Translations under genes and position numbers: made by a program
Part shown: one piece after another, positions 27,195-37,122 of the stretch
Position numbering within the stretch: position 1 is the first letter of the stretch
Layout: each line of letters opens with the position of its first letter
DNA from: Bacteroides sp.
Lineage (GTDB): Bacteria > Bacteroidota > Bacteroidia > Bacteroidales > Bacteroidaceae
Length of the DNA: 64,000 bases
Direction: 5' to 3'
Assembly: GCF_030151085.1 (NCBI RefSeq)
Contig: NZ_JASLER010000060.1
Location: 1-64,000 of the forward strand
Notes under the pieces: model-generated
What the model saw: the letters and a program-made list of their open reading frames with translations, nothing else
Told to the model about the DNA's origin: nothing
Databases searched by the model: none

Positions 27195-27255
27195 CCATAT
27201 TAATAGAAATAGCGATTTGTCTTTTCCGACTGAAATTGTACAAAGAACCATATAC

Positions 27256-27723
27256 ATGAAAACAGAAAAACTATTAGTAGACAAAGACTATCAATTACAG
27301 AAAACGGGAAGTTGGACATTTGTCGAAATACCGGAGATTGCGATGCCTAAAACTCCCTTTGGGATGCTAAAAGTATGCGGTAAAATAGATCAACACGAAT
27401 TACCCAAAGCAACCTTGATGCCTATTGGGAACGGTAATGTAGGTTTGCCGATAAAGGCTGCAATAAGGAAAAAAATAGGGAAGGAAGCTCCTGACACAGT
27501 ACATATTACTCTATACGAAGATAGTGCAACACTGATAATTCCGGAAGAGTTACTTCTATGTATGAAGTACGAAGACGGAGCATTGGAAAAGTTTGAAGCT
27601 TACAGTGACGGTCAGAAAAAGGCATTTATCGATTGGATTAATTCCGCCCAAACCGAACAGACCAAAGTAAACCGGATAGCTAAAACCATTACGATGGTGC
27701 AAAACGGAGAGAGGTTTTATTAG
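27256..27723 (+). CDS. YdeI/OmpD-associated family protein with DUF1905 domain
   Basis: I use the ATG at 27256 (MKTEKLLVDKDYQLQKTG). The frame is open from 27217 but that start is non-canonical in context. The 155-aa product has a DUF1905 beta-barrel (TFVEIPEIAMPKTPFGMLKVCGKI, LMPIGNGNVGLPIKAAIRKKIGK) followed by the YdeI/OmpD-associated helical tail (FDAY-like FEAYSDGQKKAFIDWINSA, KVNRIAKTITMVQNGERF). Members are linked in other bacteria to resistance to polymyxin or bacteriocins, with no firm biochemistry. It ends 11 nt from the convergent lipoprotein gene. Confidence 0.85.
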   Translation: MKTEKLLVDKDYQLQKTGSWTFVEIPEIAMPKTPFGMLKVCGKIDQHELPKATLMPIGNGNVGLPIKAAIRKKIGKEAPDTVHITLYEDSATLIIPEELLLCMKYEDGALEKFEAYSDGQKKAFIDWINSAQTEQTKVNRIAKTITMVQNGERFY

Positions 27724-27734
27724 AGTGGATGACA

Positions 27735-28715
27735 TCAGCACTCACACACAAACACATCCAGCGTCTCCCCCTCCTTGAATAAAGTTTCGTCCGTTTGCAG
27801 CAGTCGTTTCTTCAAGCGGAACTTTTGCTGTGACACTGAGGCAGAAGAAACAGCGGTAAGTGTAGCTATCTGTGCATTCGCAAATCGCAAGCGCATCAAC
27901 AAGCAAAGTTGCAAATCGGCAGGAGTAAGTTGGGGAAAGCGTTCGGAAAGACGGGTGGTAAAGCCATCATATACGCGATCCGTCAGTTGTTGTAAGTGAT
28001 TATAATCAGCATCAGAAAGGTATTTGGGTTCACAACGGAGACGTTTCATTACCTCGTCATCGTCTATCAGCGTAGAGGTGAGCACCTGTACTTGTGCATC
28101 CAGTCGACTGGCACGTTCACCCTCTTTTTTTAGTAATTCCATTTCACGAGGCAGAGAACGCTTTTCATACTTTTCGAGACGCGTACGAAGGTTTTCATTT
28201 TCTTCTTGCAACTGGTTGCCGTGCTCCATAAGGTTCATCAATGACTGACTCACTTCTTCCCGTTCATCATCCGTCAGCGACATTTCCTCCAAGCACTCCT
28301 GCAATTCATTTTTTTCAAGCTGATTATTGCGCAAGCGTTGTTCATTCTCACTTAGATCGACCAAATAGCGACGGTGCTTACGGTCATTTACGAACTTTAT
28401 ATTCCCGATGGACAACCATACGTTCAAGCCTATCATCAATGCGGTGAATGCGCCCCATAGGAATTGTTTCCGCTTGTCAGCGGGCACCATGCGGACACGC
28501 TTTCCCCCGGAATGTTCTTTTACTTGGTCATATTCACGGTGCAGGTCAGAGATCAAATGAGCGGTCCGGGCACTATCAGCCTTACCGGCATGCACCAGCG
28601 AGTCGGCATGGCAAAGGGATTGTTCATAATTCAGTAAAGTCTTATCGGCAGGGGATGAACAGGCTGTCAGTACTAAAAGGAAAGTAAGAATAGAAAGACA
28701 CGCAATTTTTATCAT
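27735..28715 (-). CDS. Membrane-anchored lipoprotein with coiled coil and C-terminal helix-turn-helix
   Basis: Start at 28715 gives a lipoprotein signal (LTFLLVLTAC, Cys about 18). The 326-aa product then has a short periplasmic stretch, a membrane helix at about 84-105 (FLWGAFTALMIGLNVWLSIG), a long coiled coil (about 115-215, rich in Glu/Arg/Leu with NQLQEENENLRTRLEKYEKR), and a C-terminal LuxR-like HTH (LTPADLQLCLLMRLRFANAQ, VSSASVSQQKFRLKKRLL). I infer a membrane-tethered transcription regulator. It is divergent from a TPR histidine kinase with overlapping promoter regions, so the two may be functionally linked. No response-regulator receiver domain is present. Confidence 0.75.
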   Translation of the reverse strand: MIKIACLSILTFLLVLTACSSPADKTLLNYEQSLCHADSLVHAGKADSARTAHLISDLHREYDQVKEHSGGKRVRMVPADKRKQFLWGAFTALMIGLNVWLSIGNIKFVNDRKHRRYLVDLSENEQRLRNNQLEKNELQECLEEMSLTDDEREEVSQSLMNLMEHGNQLQEENENLRTRLEKYEKRSLPREMELLKKEGERASRLDAQVQVLTSTLIDDDEVMKRLRCEPKYLSDADYNHLQQLTDRVYDGFTTRLSERFPQLTPADLQLCLLMRLRFANAQIATLTAVSSASVSQQKFRLKKRLLQTDETLFKEGETLDVFVCEC

Positions 28716-28742
28716 TAGTTTACGTTCGGTTGTTTCGAGGAA

Positions 28743-28774
28743 CAAAGATTGTGAAAATAATTCGAAAACAACAA
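28743..28774 (-). promoter_or_regulatory. Promoter of the HTH lipoprotein gene
   Basis: The minus strand reads AATCTTTG at 28743-28750, one base off TAnnTTTG, with an ATTG at the -33 position (28771-28774). It overlaps the control region of the divergent kinase gene. Confidence 0.45.
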
Positions 28775-28792
28775 TTATTATCAAAAAAAGTG

Positions 28793-28800
28793 TAGATTTG
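28793..28800 (+). promoter_or_regulatory. Promoter (-7) of the TPR histidine kinase gene
   Basis: TAGATTTG matches TAnnTTTG exactly, 26 nt before the start codon at 28826. Confidence 0.55.
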
Positions 28801-28825
28801 CATCATCATAAAAGCATGATGCAAT

Positions 28826-30829
28826 ATGAGGCACATAATTACTACTATATTCATATTGATTAGTTCAACTATATTTGCCTATAATACACCTCAGGCAACA
28901 GATAGTTTGCTGTCTATACTAAAAACATCCGACTCCCCCAAACATAATATCCAAATATACAGAAACTTAGCAGATATTACACTCAATCCTTCTGAAATAA
29001 AACAGTATTTATGGAAAATGTATCAAGAAGCATCAAAGATTGAGGATCGGAAGTGCATGATGAATGCACTCCACGACATTGTGATTGAAGAAATTAAAGC
29101 AGACCAAAAAGACTCCATCGTAAAATATACTAATTACTTAAAACAAATAGCCACTCCGGAGGAACTTAAATATTTATTGCCTTTTTATCGCATGCGCCTT
29201 TTCGATTCATTATGCTATACCGAAAAAAGAGATGAAGTTATCAAGGATGAATTAAGTTTTTTAGATAACGATACAAATGAAGCAAACGACATTTATAAAG
29301 AAATTGCTTCTTCATACATCATAGGAGATAGTTTTTATATGAACGATCAATATGAAAAGTCTATACCATATCTGGACAAAGCTGCAAAACTAGCCGAGTC
29401 ATTGCCTAAAGATATAAAATTTATCTATCTGAAATTTATCATCTGGCGACAGGCTCTCGCCCATGCTCAAGCTCAGACAAACAAAGAATCTATCAAACTA
29501 ATAGAAAAACTCATTGCACTTGAAGATGATAAATTTAATACCGATTACCAAACACATCGTCCATTTTATCACATAGAATTAGACTTACTCCAACGCTATT
29601 CCTTTATATCCACTCATTTGTCTTTCCTTACAATAGAACAGGAGGAATATTATTGGAACAGAATCCAGGAAATAGGTAAATCATTGACTGATATAGCTGA
29701 TAAATACAATTATTACCTTTGTCTCAATAATTACTATTCCAATAGTCGTACTAAAAAGAACATTCCCAAATCCATAGCAGCTAATGATTCTCTTATTAAA
29801 TTTGCTCACAAACTCGCCCCTCAAAATCTTCCCGGTCTTTACTATGTAAATTCCATACTTTTTGAGGAGTCCAAAGATTACCCCAATGCCCTGAAGTATC
29901 TGAAGATTTCGTATCAGATACAAGACTCATTGACCACAGAAACAACCAACAAACAGCTGAATGAGTTACAAGTAAAATACGATCTCAATACACTCAATAA
30001 CGAGAAAACAATGTTGGAGATGAGAAACAAACAAATCTTACTTGTTTCTCTCACTATCCTACTGATTGTCTTAGTCACCATCAGTACCTACTTCTACTTT
30101 TCCTGGAAAAAAGAAAAGAGAATGAAGATGGAGTTGAAAGTTCTTCATGGAAAGGCACAAGAAAGCGAGAAGATGAAACAAGAGTTCATCAACTCCATTT
30201 GCCATGAAATACGTACCCCACTCAATGCCATCGTAGGTTTTTCAGACCTAATAATGAATGATGATATTGACATAGAAATGCGCCGGGAGTTTCCCGCAGA
30301 AATACAAAAGAGCACAGCCCTACTGACAAACCTTGTCAACAGCATGCTGGAAGTAGCCAATCTGGATGTTTCCGAAGAAAAGCTACCCTGCCAGTCCACA
30401 GATTTAAGAAGTATCTGTGTTCAAAAAATGGAACAGCTTAAAAGGAAAGACGGTATAGAATATAAATTGGATATCGCTGAAGATAGCATGTTCATTATAA
30501 CAAATGAGCAATATCTGACTCAAGTCATTGAACATTTACTGGAAAATGCGAATAAGTTTACCGAAAAAGGGCAGATATCTTTAAACTATCAAAAGAATGA
30601 AGCACTGAAAAATATCACAATTTGCATTACAGATACAGGTTGCGGTATCCCCAAAGAAAGACATGAGAACGTATTCGAACGTTTCTACAAACTAAATACT
30701 TTTATTCCGGGTAATGGATTGGGATTGTACCTTTGCCAACTTATCATCAAGCGACTTGGCGGAGATATTAAAATTGATTCCGAATATACGGAAGGTACAC
30801 GCATGATCGTAACATTACCGATCAACTAA
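28826..30829 (+). CDS. TPR-containing sensor histidine kinase
   Basis: A 667-aa protein with signal peptide (residues 1-18), a periplasmic region of TPR-like helices (about 20-395), one membrane helix (about 403-428, ILLVSLTILLIVLVTISTYFYF), a HisKA domain with CHEIRTPLNAIVGFS (phospho-acceptor H460) and a HATPase domain with N box ENANKF, G1 DTGCGIP and G2 GNGLGLYL. It lacks a receiver or DNA-binding domain, and no response regulator gene lies next to it. The nearest regulator is the divergent HTH lipoprotein. It is of the same type as the kinase at 47923. Confidence 0.93.
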   Translation: MRHIITTIFILISSTIFAYNTPQATDSLLSILKTSDSPKHNIQIYRNLADITLNPSEIKQYLWKMYQEASKIEDRKCMMNALHDIVIEEIKADQKDSIVKYTNYLKQIATPEELKYLLPFYRMRLFDSLCYTEKRDEVIKDELSFLDNDTNEANDIYKEIASSYIIGDSFYMNDQYEKSIPYLDKAAKLAESLPKDIKFIYLKFIIWRQALAHAQAQTNKESIKLIEKLIALEDDKFNTDYQTHRPFYHIELDLLQRYSFISTHLSFLTIEQEEYYWNRIQEIGKSLTDIADKYNYYLCLNNYYSNSRTKKNIPKSIAANDSLIKFAHKLAPQNLPGLYYVNSILFEESKDYPNALKYLKISYQIQDSLTTETTNKQLNELQVKYDLNTLNNEKTMLEMRNKQILLVSLTILLIVLVTISTYFYFSWKKEKRMKMELKVLHGKAQESEKMKQEFINSICHEIRTPLNAIVGFSDLIMNDDIDIEMRREFPAEIQKSTALLTNLVNSMLEVANLDVSEEKLPCQSTDLRSICVQKMEQLKRKDGIEYKLDIAEDSMFIITNEQYLTQVIEHLLENANKFTEKGQISLNYQKNEALKNITICITDTGCGIPKERHENVFERFYKLNTFIPGNGLGLYLCQLIIKRLGGDIKIDSEYTEGTRMIVTLPIN

Positions 30830-30870
30830 GTAAACTTCATTACGCCCATTATTCAAAGCATAACTAAAGA

Positions 30871-30918
30871 GAAAGGGCTTTATCAATATAGATTTCACTA
30901 AATTGATAAAGCCCTTTC
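30871..30918. terminator. Bidirectional terminator between convergent genes
   Basis: A perfect 17-bp stem (GAAAGGGCTTTATCAAT at 30871-30887 with its complement at 30902-30918) and 14-nt loop. On the plus strand TTTATTTAT follows, on the minus strand TCTTTAGTT. It serves the kinase gene (plus) and prfC (minus). Confidence 0.9.
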
Positions 30919-30943
30919 TTTATTTATAAGCTATCGCGATTTA

Positions 30944-32518
30944 TCAAAATTCGCTCGTAAAGTGGAACTTGATATTTTTGAAGTCCATCTGTGCCATTTG
31001 CAATACGTATCCGCTATCGGCAAGAAATACATCCCTACCCTCACGGTCTTTTGCCATATACTGGTATTTACGTTTTTTGAAAGCTTCCAGCTCTTCAAGA
31101 TCATCACTCTCAATCCAGCAAGCTTTATATAAACTCAGCGGCTCCCAACGACATTTAGCACTGTATTCATTCTCCAAACGATACTGAATAACCTCAAACT
31201 GCAACTGGCCTACCGTACCGATAATCTTACGCCCGTTAAACTGATTGACAAACAACTGTGCCACACCTTCGTCCATCAATTGGTCCACACCTTTGGCAAG
31301 CTGCTTCTGCTTCATCGGGTCTGCATTCTCTATATATTTAAACATCTCTGGTGAGAAGCTTGGCAGGCCACGGAAATGAAGCATTTCGCCTTCAGTCAAT
31401 GTATCGCCTATCTTGAATGTACCGTTATCCGGCAAGCCTATAATATCTCCCGCCCATGCTTCATCTACCGTTGTCTTGCGCTGCGCCATAAACTGAGTAG
31501 GCGAAGAAAAACGTACTGTTTTACCATGGCGTACATGATAATAAGGAGCATTACGCACAAACTTACCGGAACAAATCTTGCAGAAAGCAATACATGAACG
31601 GTGGTTCGGGTCGATATTAGCTGTAATCTTAAAAACAAAACCGGTAAACTTAGGTTCATCGGGCTCTACTTCACGCTCTTCAGCATTTACGGGACGAGGA
31701 CTCGGAGCTATCTCCACAAAGCAGTCCAACATTTCCTGAACACCAAAGTTATTCAGTGCCGAGCCGAAGAATACAGGAGCAAGTTCACCTTTCAGATATT
31801 CGTCTGTCTGAAACTCCGGATAAACTCCGTCAATCAGTTCCAATTCACCACGTAACTTTTCTGCCAATGATGTACCGATCTGTTTGTCAAGTTCTTCAGT
31901 ATGAATATCTACCTCTACCTTCTCCGTCACAACCTGCTTGGAAGGCTGGAAGAGGTTCAGGTTATGTTCATAGATATTATATACGCCTTTAAAACGGATA
32001 CCACTTTCAATAGGCCACGTCAACGGACGAACGTGGATGGAGAGTTCTTCCTCCAACTCGTCCAGCAAGTCGAAAGGATCTTTCGCTTCACGGTCCATCT
32101 TATTGACGAAAATAATAACCGGCGTATTGCGCATGCGGCATACTTCCATCAACTTACGGGTTTGTGTTTCCACACCTTTTGCACCATCCACCACGATAAT
32201 AACACTATCCACAGCAGTAAGTGTACGGTAGGTATCTTCGGCAAAGTCCTGGTGACCCGGAGTATCAAGGATATTAATCTTATAGTCCTGATAATCGAAT
32301 TCCATCACAGAAGTGGTAACAGAGATACCACGCTGTTTCTCGATATCCATCCAGTCTGATGTTGCCGTTTTCTTTATTTTGTTGCTCTTCACGGCACCCG
32401 CCACCTGAATTTGTCCACCAAAAAGCAGTAACTTCTCGGTCAACGATGTCTTACCGGCATCCGGATGCGCGATAATCGCAAACGTTCGTCTACGTTCTAT
32501 TTCGCTGTTATTAGCCAT
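30944..32518 (-). CDS. prfC: Peptide chain release factor 3
   Basis: A 524-aa translational GTPase of normal length for RF3. It has G1 AHPDAGKTSLTEKLL (about 17-31), G3 DTPGHQDF, G4 NKMDR, an EF-Tu-like domain 2 and the RF3 C-terminal domain (VGQLQFEVIQYRLENEY). RF3 recycles RF1 and RF2 from the ribosome after peptide release. It follows rfbD by 21 nt and is last in the minus-strand group. Confidence 0.97.
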   Translation of the reverse strand: MANNSEIERRRTFAIIAHPDAGKTSLTEKLLLFGGQIQVAGAVKSNKIKKTATSDWMDIEKQRGISVTTSVMEFDYQDYKINILDTPGHQDFAEDTYRTLTAVDSVIIVVDGAKGVETQTRKLMEVCRMRNTPVIIFVNKMDREAKDPFDLLDELEEELSIHVRPLTWPIESGIRFKGVYNIYEHNLNLFQPSKQVVTEKVEVDIHTEELDKQIGTSLAEKLRGELELIDGVYPEFQTDEYLKGELAPVFFGSALNNFGVQEMLDCFVEIAPSPRPVNAEEREVEPDEPKFTGFVFKITANIDPNHRSCIAFCKICSGKFVRNAPYYHVRHGKTVRFSSPTQFMAQRKTTVDEAWAGDIIGLPDNGTFKIGDTLTEGEMLHFRGLPSFSPEMFKYIENADPMKQKQLAKGVDQLMDEGVAQLFVNQFNGRKIIGTVGQLQFEVIQYRLENEYSAKCRWEPLSLYKACWIESDDLEELEAFKKRKYQYMAKDREGRDVFLADSGYVLQMAQMDFKNIKFHFTSEF

Positions 32519-32539
32519 ATTAAATAATAATCATTATAA

Positions 32540-33394
32540 TCACTTTTCTAAATTCTCTATGCAGACGGCAAGGCTTGTTTCCCAATGAGGGATTTCTATG
32601 CCGAATGTATTTTTTATCTTTGTTTTATCAAGTACGGAATAATTAGGACGTGGAGCTTTTGCAGGAAATTCATCGGTATGCAAGGGACTTACTTTGCATG
32701 TTGTTATGCCTGCTATGCGATGTATTGCCAAAGTAAAGTCGTACCAAGAGCAAACTCCTTCATCGCTAAAATGATAAACACCCGGAACAATGCCCTGATT
32801 GATTGCCGCAAAGATGACACGTGCCAAGTCATTAGCGTATGTAGGCGTACCTATCTGGTCGAAAACAACCCCCAGTGTTTCACGCTCACGTCCCAAGCGA
32901 AGCATTGTCTTTACAAAGTTATTTCCATAAATGGAATATAACCATGCAGTACGGATAACCATCGCGCGACTGCAATTCTTCATCACTGCCTGCTCGCCTG
33001 CCAACTTAGTAGAACCATATACAGAATTAGGACAAGGCGTCACCTCCTCTGTATAAGGGATATGTCCCGTTCCATCAAATACATAATCAGTAGATACCTG
33101 TATCAATGCAGCACCACAAGCTTCGGCAGCAGCTGCCAGATAGCCGGGAGCCAAATGATTGAGCTTGTCGCAAAATTCCTGATTATCTTCTGCTTTATCC
33201 ACCGCTGTATATGCAGCACAATTCACAATAACATCCACCTGATTATCTGCCACAAACGCACGTACTGCCTGCTCGTCGCAAATATCCAATTCCTGTACAT
33301 CAGTGAAGAAATAAGCATGCTGAAGATTCTCCTGCGACAACACTCGCATCTCATTGCCAAGTTGACCGTTGGCACCGGTAACTAAAATATTCAT
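32540..33394 (-). CDS. rfbD: dTDP-4-dehydrorhamnose reductase
   Basis: A 284-aa extended short-chain reductase. It has the NAD(P)-binding GANGQLGNEM (7-16), the STDYVFDG segment, the catalytic YGSTKLAGE (Tyr and Lys), and the RmlD C-terminal RPNYSVLDKTKI. It carries out the last step of dTDP-L-rhamnose synthesis. The other rhamnose genes are not in this window, as is common in Bacteroides where rfbD stands apart. It is 48 nt downstream of the DUF4924 gene. Confidence 0.95.
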   Translation of the reverse strand: MNILVTGANGQLGNEMRVLSQENLQHAYFFTDVQELDICDEQAVRAFVADNQVDVIVNCAAYTAVDKAEDNQEFCDKLNHLAPGYLAAAAEACGAALIQVSTDYVFDGTGHIPYTEEVTPCPNSVYGSTKLAGEQAVMKNCSRAMVIRTAWLYSIYGNNFVKTMLRLGRERETLGVVFDQIGTPTYANDLARVIFAAINQGIVPGVYHFSDEGVCSWYDFTLAIHRIAGITTCKVSPLHTDEFPAKAPRPNYSVLDKTKIKNTFGIEIPHWETSLAVCIENLEK

Positions 33395-33442
33395 TTAAAA
33401 AGTTATACTTTATATATTGATGTTACGATGAACAATTCTTTC

Positions 33443-33979
33443 TTAATCCAGTTCCAATTCACCCCGTTTCTCCTTGTCATAATAATTGGCAAGTAGTGAA
33501 ATGAAACAGCTGATAGCTTCTATTGCCTTAGTAGTCCCCTGACTGATTTCCTTCTTTTGCAAACGCAGCAGCAATACCCCATAAAGAGCCTCAAAGCAAG
33601 TCTCCAACTCTGATTCTTGCTGACCATTCTTTTGGCGCAATTCTACGATAAAAGGCAATGCTTTAAAATAAGCGGCATTATAAAACGGATATTTAGTAGA
33701 AGCCAATAAAGCTACATGCAAATCCATCAAATTCTGAATAACATTACGATTGATTTGCAGATGTCCTTTCTCCACAACTCCCTCAGAGCGCATCATCTCA
33801 ACAAGGTTTCCATACCATTCCTCCAATGCCGGATGTTCTTCTTCGGGATAACGGGAAATAATATTGCGACGTATTTCATCAATGTCGCACTTATTGGCAC
33901 GAATCAAGTCCTCTACCTGCCACATATAAATAAGGTATTCGGCTATATTCTTTTCTTTCAGTTGTTGTGCTATCTTCAT
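33443..33979 (-). CDS. DUF4924 family protein
   Basis: A 178-aa soluble, helical protein beginning MKIAQQLKEKNIAEYLIYMWQ, with NVIQNLMDLHVALL in the middle and ISCFISLLANYYDKEKRGEL at the end. This matches the DUF4924 family, which is confined to Bacteroidetes and has no known function. It lies 34 nt after the LysE-type gene and 48 nt before rfbD, a context I recall as conserved in Bacteroides. Confidence 0.82.
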   Translation of the reverse strand: MKIAQQLKEKNIAEYLIYMWQVEDLIRANKCDIDEIRRNIISRYPEEEHPALEEWYGNLVEMMRSEGVVEKGHLQINRNVIQNLMDLHVALLASTKYPFYNAAYFKALPFIVELRQKNGQQESELETCFEALYGVLLLRLQKKEISQGTTKAIEAISCFISLLANYYDKEKRGELELD

Positions 33980-34013
33980 TCTGAATGGTCAATTATCAAT
34001 TGTCAGTTATCAA

Positions 34014-34667
34014 TTAATACAGTGATTCGCCCATCAATGTGAACACTAATCCGAGCGCAGATACCACAATAACAATACCTCCGATAATACGGTTCATTAT
34101 CCAAATACCGCGCAAGTTGAATTGTGTACGTACTTTATTAACAAAAAAGGTAATACCAAACCACCATGCCAGAGCACCTAACGCAATAGCCAAATATCCG
34201 GTTACAGCCTCAAAAACCAATACCCCTTCACTAACAAAAGCAAAACGGGCAAAAAGACCAATAAACAAGAAAATGATAAGCGGATTGGAAAGTGTGACAG
34301 CAAAAGCTGTTATGAAGTTATGGAAGTATGATCCTTTATTAGTAGAAATAGGTCGAATGGATTGTACGGGATTACTGCGGAAAGTGTAAATTCCAAATGC
34401 CAATAGCATAATGCTGCCAAACAACTGCAAATAAAAAATATTTTTATTGACGTAATCGAATACAAAACTCATTCCGTAACCTGTCAACAAGGCGTAAGCA
34501 ATATCGCTCAACGAAGCCCCGATTCCTGTTACGAAACCATACCATCGTCCTTTATTCAAAGTACGTTGGATACATAATACACCTACAGGACCCAATGGCG
34601 CCGACACAATGACGCCGATAATGAACCCTTTCCACAATATGTCAAATATGGTTTCTATCTGAATCAT
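34014..34667 (-). CDS. LysE/RhtB family amino-acid exporter
   Basis: A 217-aa inner-membrane protein with about six hydrophobic helices and the family signature GVIVSAPLGPVGVLCIQRTLNKGR (early loop, residues about 18-41), GASLSDIAYALLTGYG and LSNPLIIFLFIGLFARF. LysE-type proteins export amino acids or related metabolites. Substrate is unknown. First gene of the likely group lysE-DUF4924-rfbD-prfC. A GATATTTG just 6 nt upstream of its ATG resembles a -7 element but would leave almost no leader. Confidence 0.9.
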   Translation of the reverse strand: MIQIETIFDILWKGFIIGVIVSAPLGPVGVLCIQRTLNKGRWYGFVTGIGASLSDIAYALLTGYGMSFVFDYVNKNIFYLQLFGSIMLLAFGIYTFRSNPVQSIRPISTNKGSYFHNFITAFAVTLSNPLIIFLFIGLFARFAFVSEGVLVFEAVTGYLAIALGALAWWFGITFFVNKVRTQFNLRGIWIMNRIIGGIVIVVSALGLVFTLMGESLY

Positions 34668-34806
34668 GGCTGCAAATATCGGACTTTTTTATGAGATGAA
34701 CGAATAGTGTTAACGTTTTTTCGGTGGAAAAGGATTTTAAAAAGTAAAGATTATCACTTTTGAAGATTATTCAGTATATTTACCCCGAACATAATAACAC
34801 TGCGAA

Positions 34807-37065
34807 ATGAAATTATTGAAAAGCCCCCTAATCATTGTTTCTATTGCTGCACTTATGCTAGCAGCCTGTGGAACGCCCAAAGAACTGAGTATGATTCCCT
34901 ATCCACAGTTCGAAAAAACCACTTCAAAAACAGTCAAACTTCCATCCATTGTCACCTTTACGGCCAATTTACCGAAAGCCGACATGGACGATTTGCTAGC
35001 TTATTTGCCAAGCTGCCCTATCCCAATGAAGTTCGTCGACAATAAATCGACTGACAGACCCTTTATTAGCATTAACGTTACTCCTGAGAGTTCTATTTCG
35101 GAAGAAGGCTACAACCTGGCAATAAATAAAAAAAGTGTAAGCATTGAGGCTAAATCTGCTACCGGTGCTTTCTATGCCCTGCAAACTTTGGCACAACTTG
35201 CCAGAAATGGGAAAGAATTACCCATCACCACTATCAAGGACGAGCCCCGGTTTCCTTACCGTGGCCTCCATCTGGACGTTTCACGCCATTTCTTCAATAA
35301 AGAGTATGTTATGAAGCAACTCGACCTCATAGCAACCTATAAAATGAATCGTCTGCACTGGCATCTGACTGACGGAGCTGGCTGGAGACTAGAAATCCCC
35401 GGCTATCCCCGTCTGACTGAATTTGCCGCTTGGCGAAAAGCTGCCAATCTGCAAGATTGGGGAAAATATGACCATCATTATTGCGAAAAGAATGAAGAAG
35501 GCGCTTATGGTGGTTATTACACCGAAGCCGATGTACGTGAAGTTTTGGAATATGCTCGCCTGCGACATATCACCGTTATTCCCGAAATAGAAATGCCGGG
35601 ACATTCCAGCGAAGTGCTGGCTGCCTATCCCCAGCTTTCCTGTACAGGTGAGCCTTATACATCGGGAGAAGTTTGTATCGGCAATGAAGAAACATTCAAA
35701 TTCTTCGAAGACGTACTGGACGAGGTTATACGCATCTTTCCTTCACACTATATACATATTGGTGGAGATGAAGCCAGCAGACGTCACTGGAAAGCATGTC
35801 CCAAGTGCCAACAACGTATGAAAGACGAAGGACTGAAGAACGAAAGTGAACTGCAAAGCTACATGATATCCCGAATAGAAAAGTATATCAACTCCAAAGG
35901 ACGTGACATCATTGGCTGGGACGAAATCCTGGATGGTGGTCTAGCTCCTAATGCAACCGTAATGTCATGGCGAGGAACAGAAGGTGGCATCGCCGCAGCC
36001 CGCATGGGACATTATGCCATCATGACCCCTGAGAGTCATTGCTACCTAGATCATTATCAGGACGATCCTGAAACCCAGCCACTCGCTTTCGGTGCTTGTG
36101 TACCTATCGAGCAAACCTATTCATACAATCCTGCACCCGACACACTAGGTACAGAGGTCAGCAAATACATTTTAGGTGTACAAGGCAATGTATGGGCCGA
36201 ATACATACCGACTTATGAGCATGGTGAATACATGATATACCCTCGCATCATTGCCCTGTCCGAAGTAGGTTGGACTCCATTAAAGAACAAACACCCCGAA
36301 AGTTTCAAGCGCCGTATTAACAACGAAATCCGATACATCAAGGCCAAAGGGTACAATCCATTCACCCTATCAGAGCTGGTTCAAACCAATCAAACAGTAG
36401 ATTATGCTAAAAAGAGAATCATACTCTCTCTAACCTCCGAAAAGCATCCTATCGATATCCGCTATACAACGGATGGTTCTGAACCAACTTCATCTTCCAA
36501 ATTATATAAGAAGCCATTTATCGTAAAAGATTCCATCCTGCTGACTGCCCGTCTGTTCGACAAAACAACTCCACTCGGCAAGAGCCTCCATCTACGTACC
36601 GATTATCATAAAGGTATAGGAAAGAAAATAACTTATGCCTCCCAAGGAGGATATTACCAACATAAGGAAGTCTACAAAGGTGGTGGTGATACAGGTCTGC
36701 TAGACGGACTTCGTGGTGGTAAAAGTTACATGGACGGACGCTGGCAAGGCTTCTGCCCCAACGATTTAGATGCTACTATCGACTTAGGCAAGACCACTCC
36801 CATTCATCGGGTAGTAGCCAATTTTATGCAAATCCGTACTCCGCAAGTATTCCTACCTGCCAAGGTAGAAGTATGGATATCGACAGATGGAAAAGATTTC
36901 ACCCTGCTGGGAAGTGATAATTGCAGCGAAGAAGAAGCTAATAAAGATGTCATATTCCGAGATTTCGGCTGGATAGGCGCACCAGTTCCGGCACGCTATG
37001 TACGTTTCCATGCTATACAAGGAAAAAAGCAATTCTTATTCACAGACGAGATAGTGATTCAATGA
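34807..37065 (+). CDS. GH20 beta-N-acetylhexosaminidase, lipoprotein
   Basis: A 752-aa protein with lipobox LAAC (Cys about 21), an N-terminal GH20b domain (about 30-145), the GH20 catalytic barrel (PYRGLHLDVSRHFF to about 490) with the catalytic pair in HIGGDEAS (D321, E322), a C-terminal chitobiase-type domain (IDIRYTTDGSEPTSSSKLYKKP) and a final F5/8-type C (discoidin-like) domain (GLLDGLRGG, VRFHAIQGKKQFLFTDEIVI). It releases terminal GlcNAc or GalNAc, probably from host glycans, at the outer surface or periplasm. It stands alone, not in a PUL. A weak promoter-like TATATTTA is at 34775-34782. Confidence 0.95.
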   Translation: MKLLKSPLIIVSIAALMLAACGTPKELSMIPYPQFEKTTSKTVKLPSIVTFTANLPKADMDDLLAYLPSCPIPMKFVDNKSTDRPFISINVTPESSISEEGYNLAINKKSVSIEAKSATGAFYALQTLAQLARNGKELPITTIKDEPRFPYRGLHLDVSRHFFNKEYVMKQLDLIATYKMNRLHWHLTDGAGWRLEIPGYPRLTEFAAWRKAANLQDWGKYDHHYCEKNEEGAYGGYYTEADVREVLEYARLRHITVIPEIEMPGHSSEVLAAYPQLSCTGEPYTSGEVCIGNEETFKFFEDVLDEVIRIFPSHYIHIGGDEASRRHWKACPKCQQRMKDEGLKNESELQSYMISRIEKYINSKGRDIIGWDEILDGGLAPNATVMSWRGTEGGIAAARMGHYAIMTPESHCYLDHYQDDPETQPLAFGACVPIEQTYSYNPAPDTLGTEVSKYILGVQGNVWAEYIPTYEHGEYMIYPRIIALSEVGWTPLKNKHPESFKRRINNEIRYIKAKGYNPFTLSELVQTNQTVDYAKKRIILSLTSEKHPIDIRYTTDGSEPTSSSKLYKKPFIVKDSILLTARLFDKTTPLGKSLHLRTDYHKGIGKKITYASQGGYYQHKEVYKGGGDTGLLDGLRGGKSYMDGRWQGFCPNDLDATIDLGKTTPIHRVVANFMQIRTPQVFLPAKVEVWISTDGKDFTLLGSDNCSEEEANKDVIFRDFGWIGAPVPARYVRFHAIQGKKQFLFTDEIVIQ

Positions 37066-37114
37066 TTCTACTATTTTTTAGTTTCTGTTTTTTTTTCTGC
37101 CCACTGATTTTGTA

Positions 37115-37122
37115 TATCTTTG
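37115..37122 (+). promoter_or_regulatory. Promoter (-7) of purL
   Basis: TATCTTTG matches TAnnTTTG, 84 nt before the purL start codon, giving a leader of roughly 75 nt. Confidence 0.6.
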
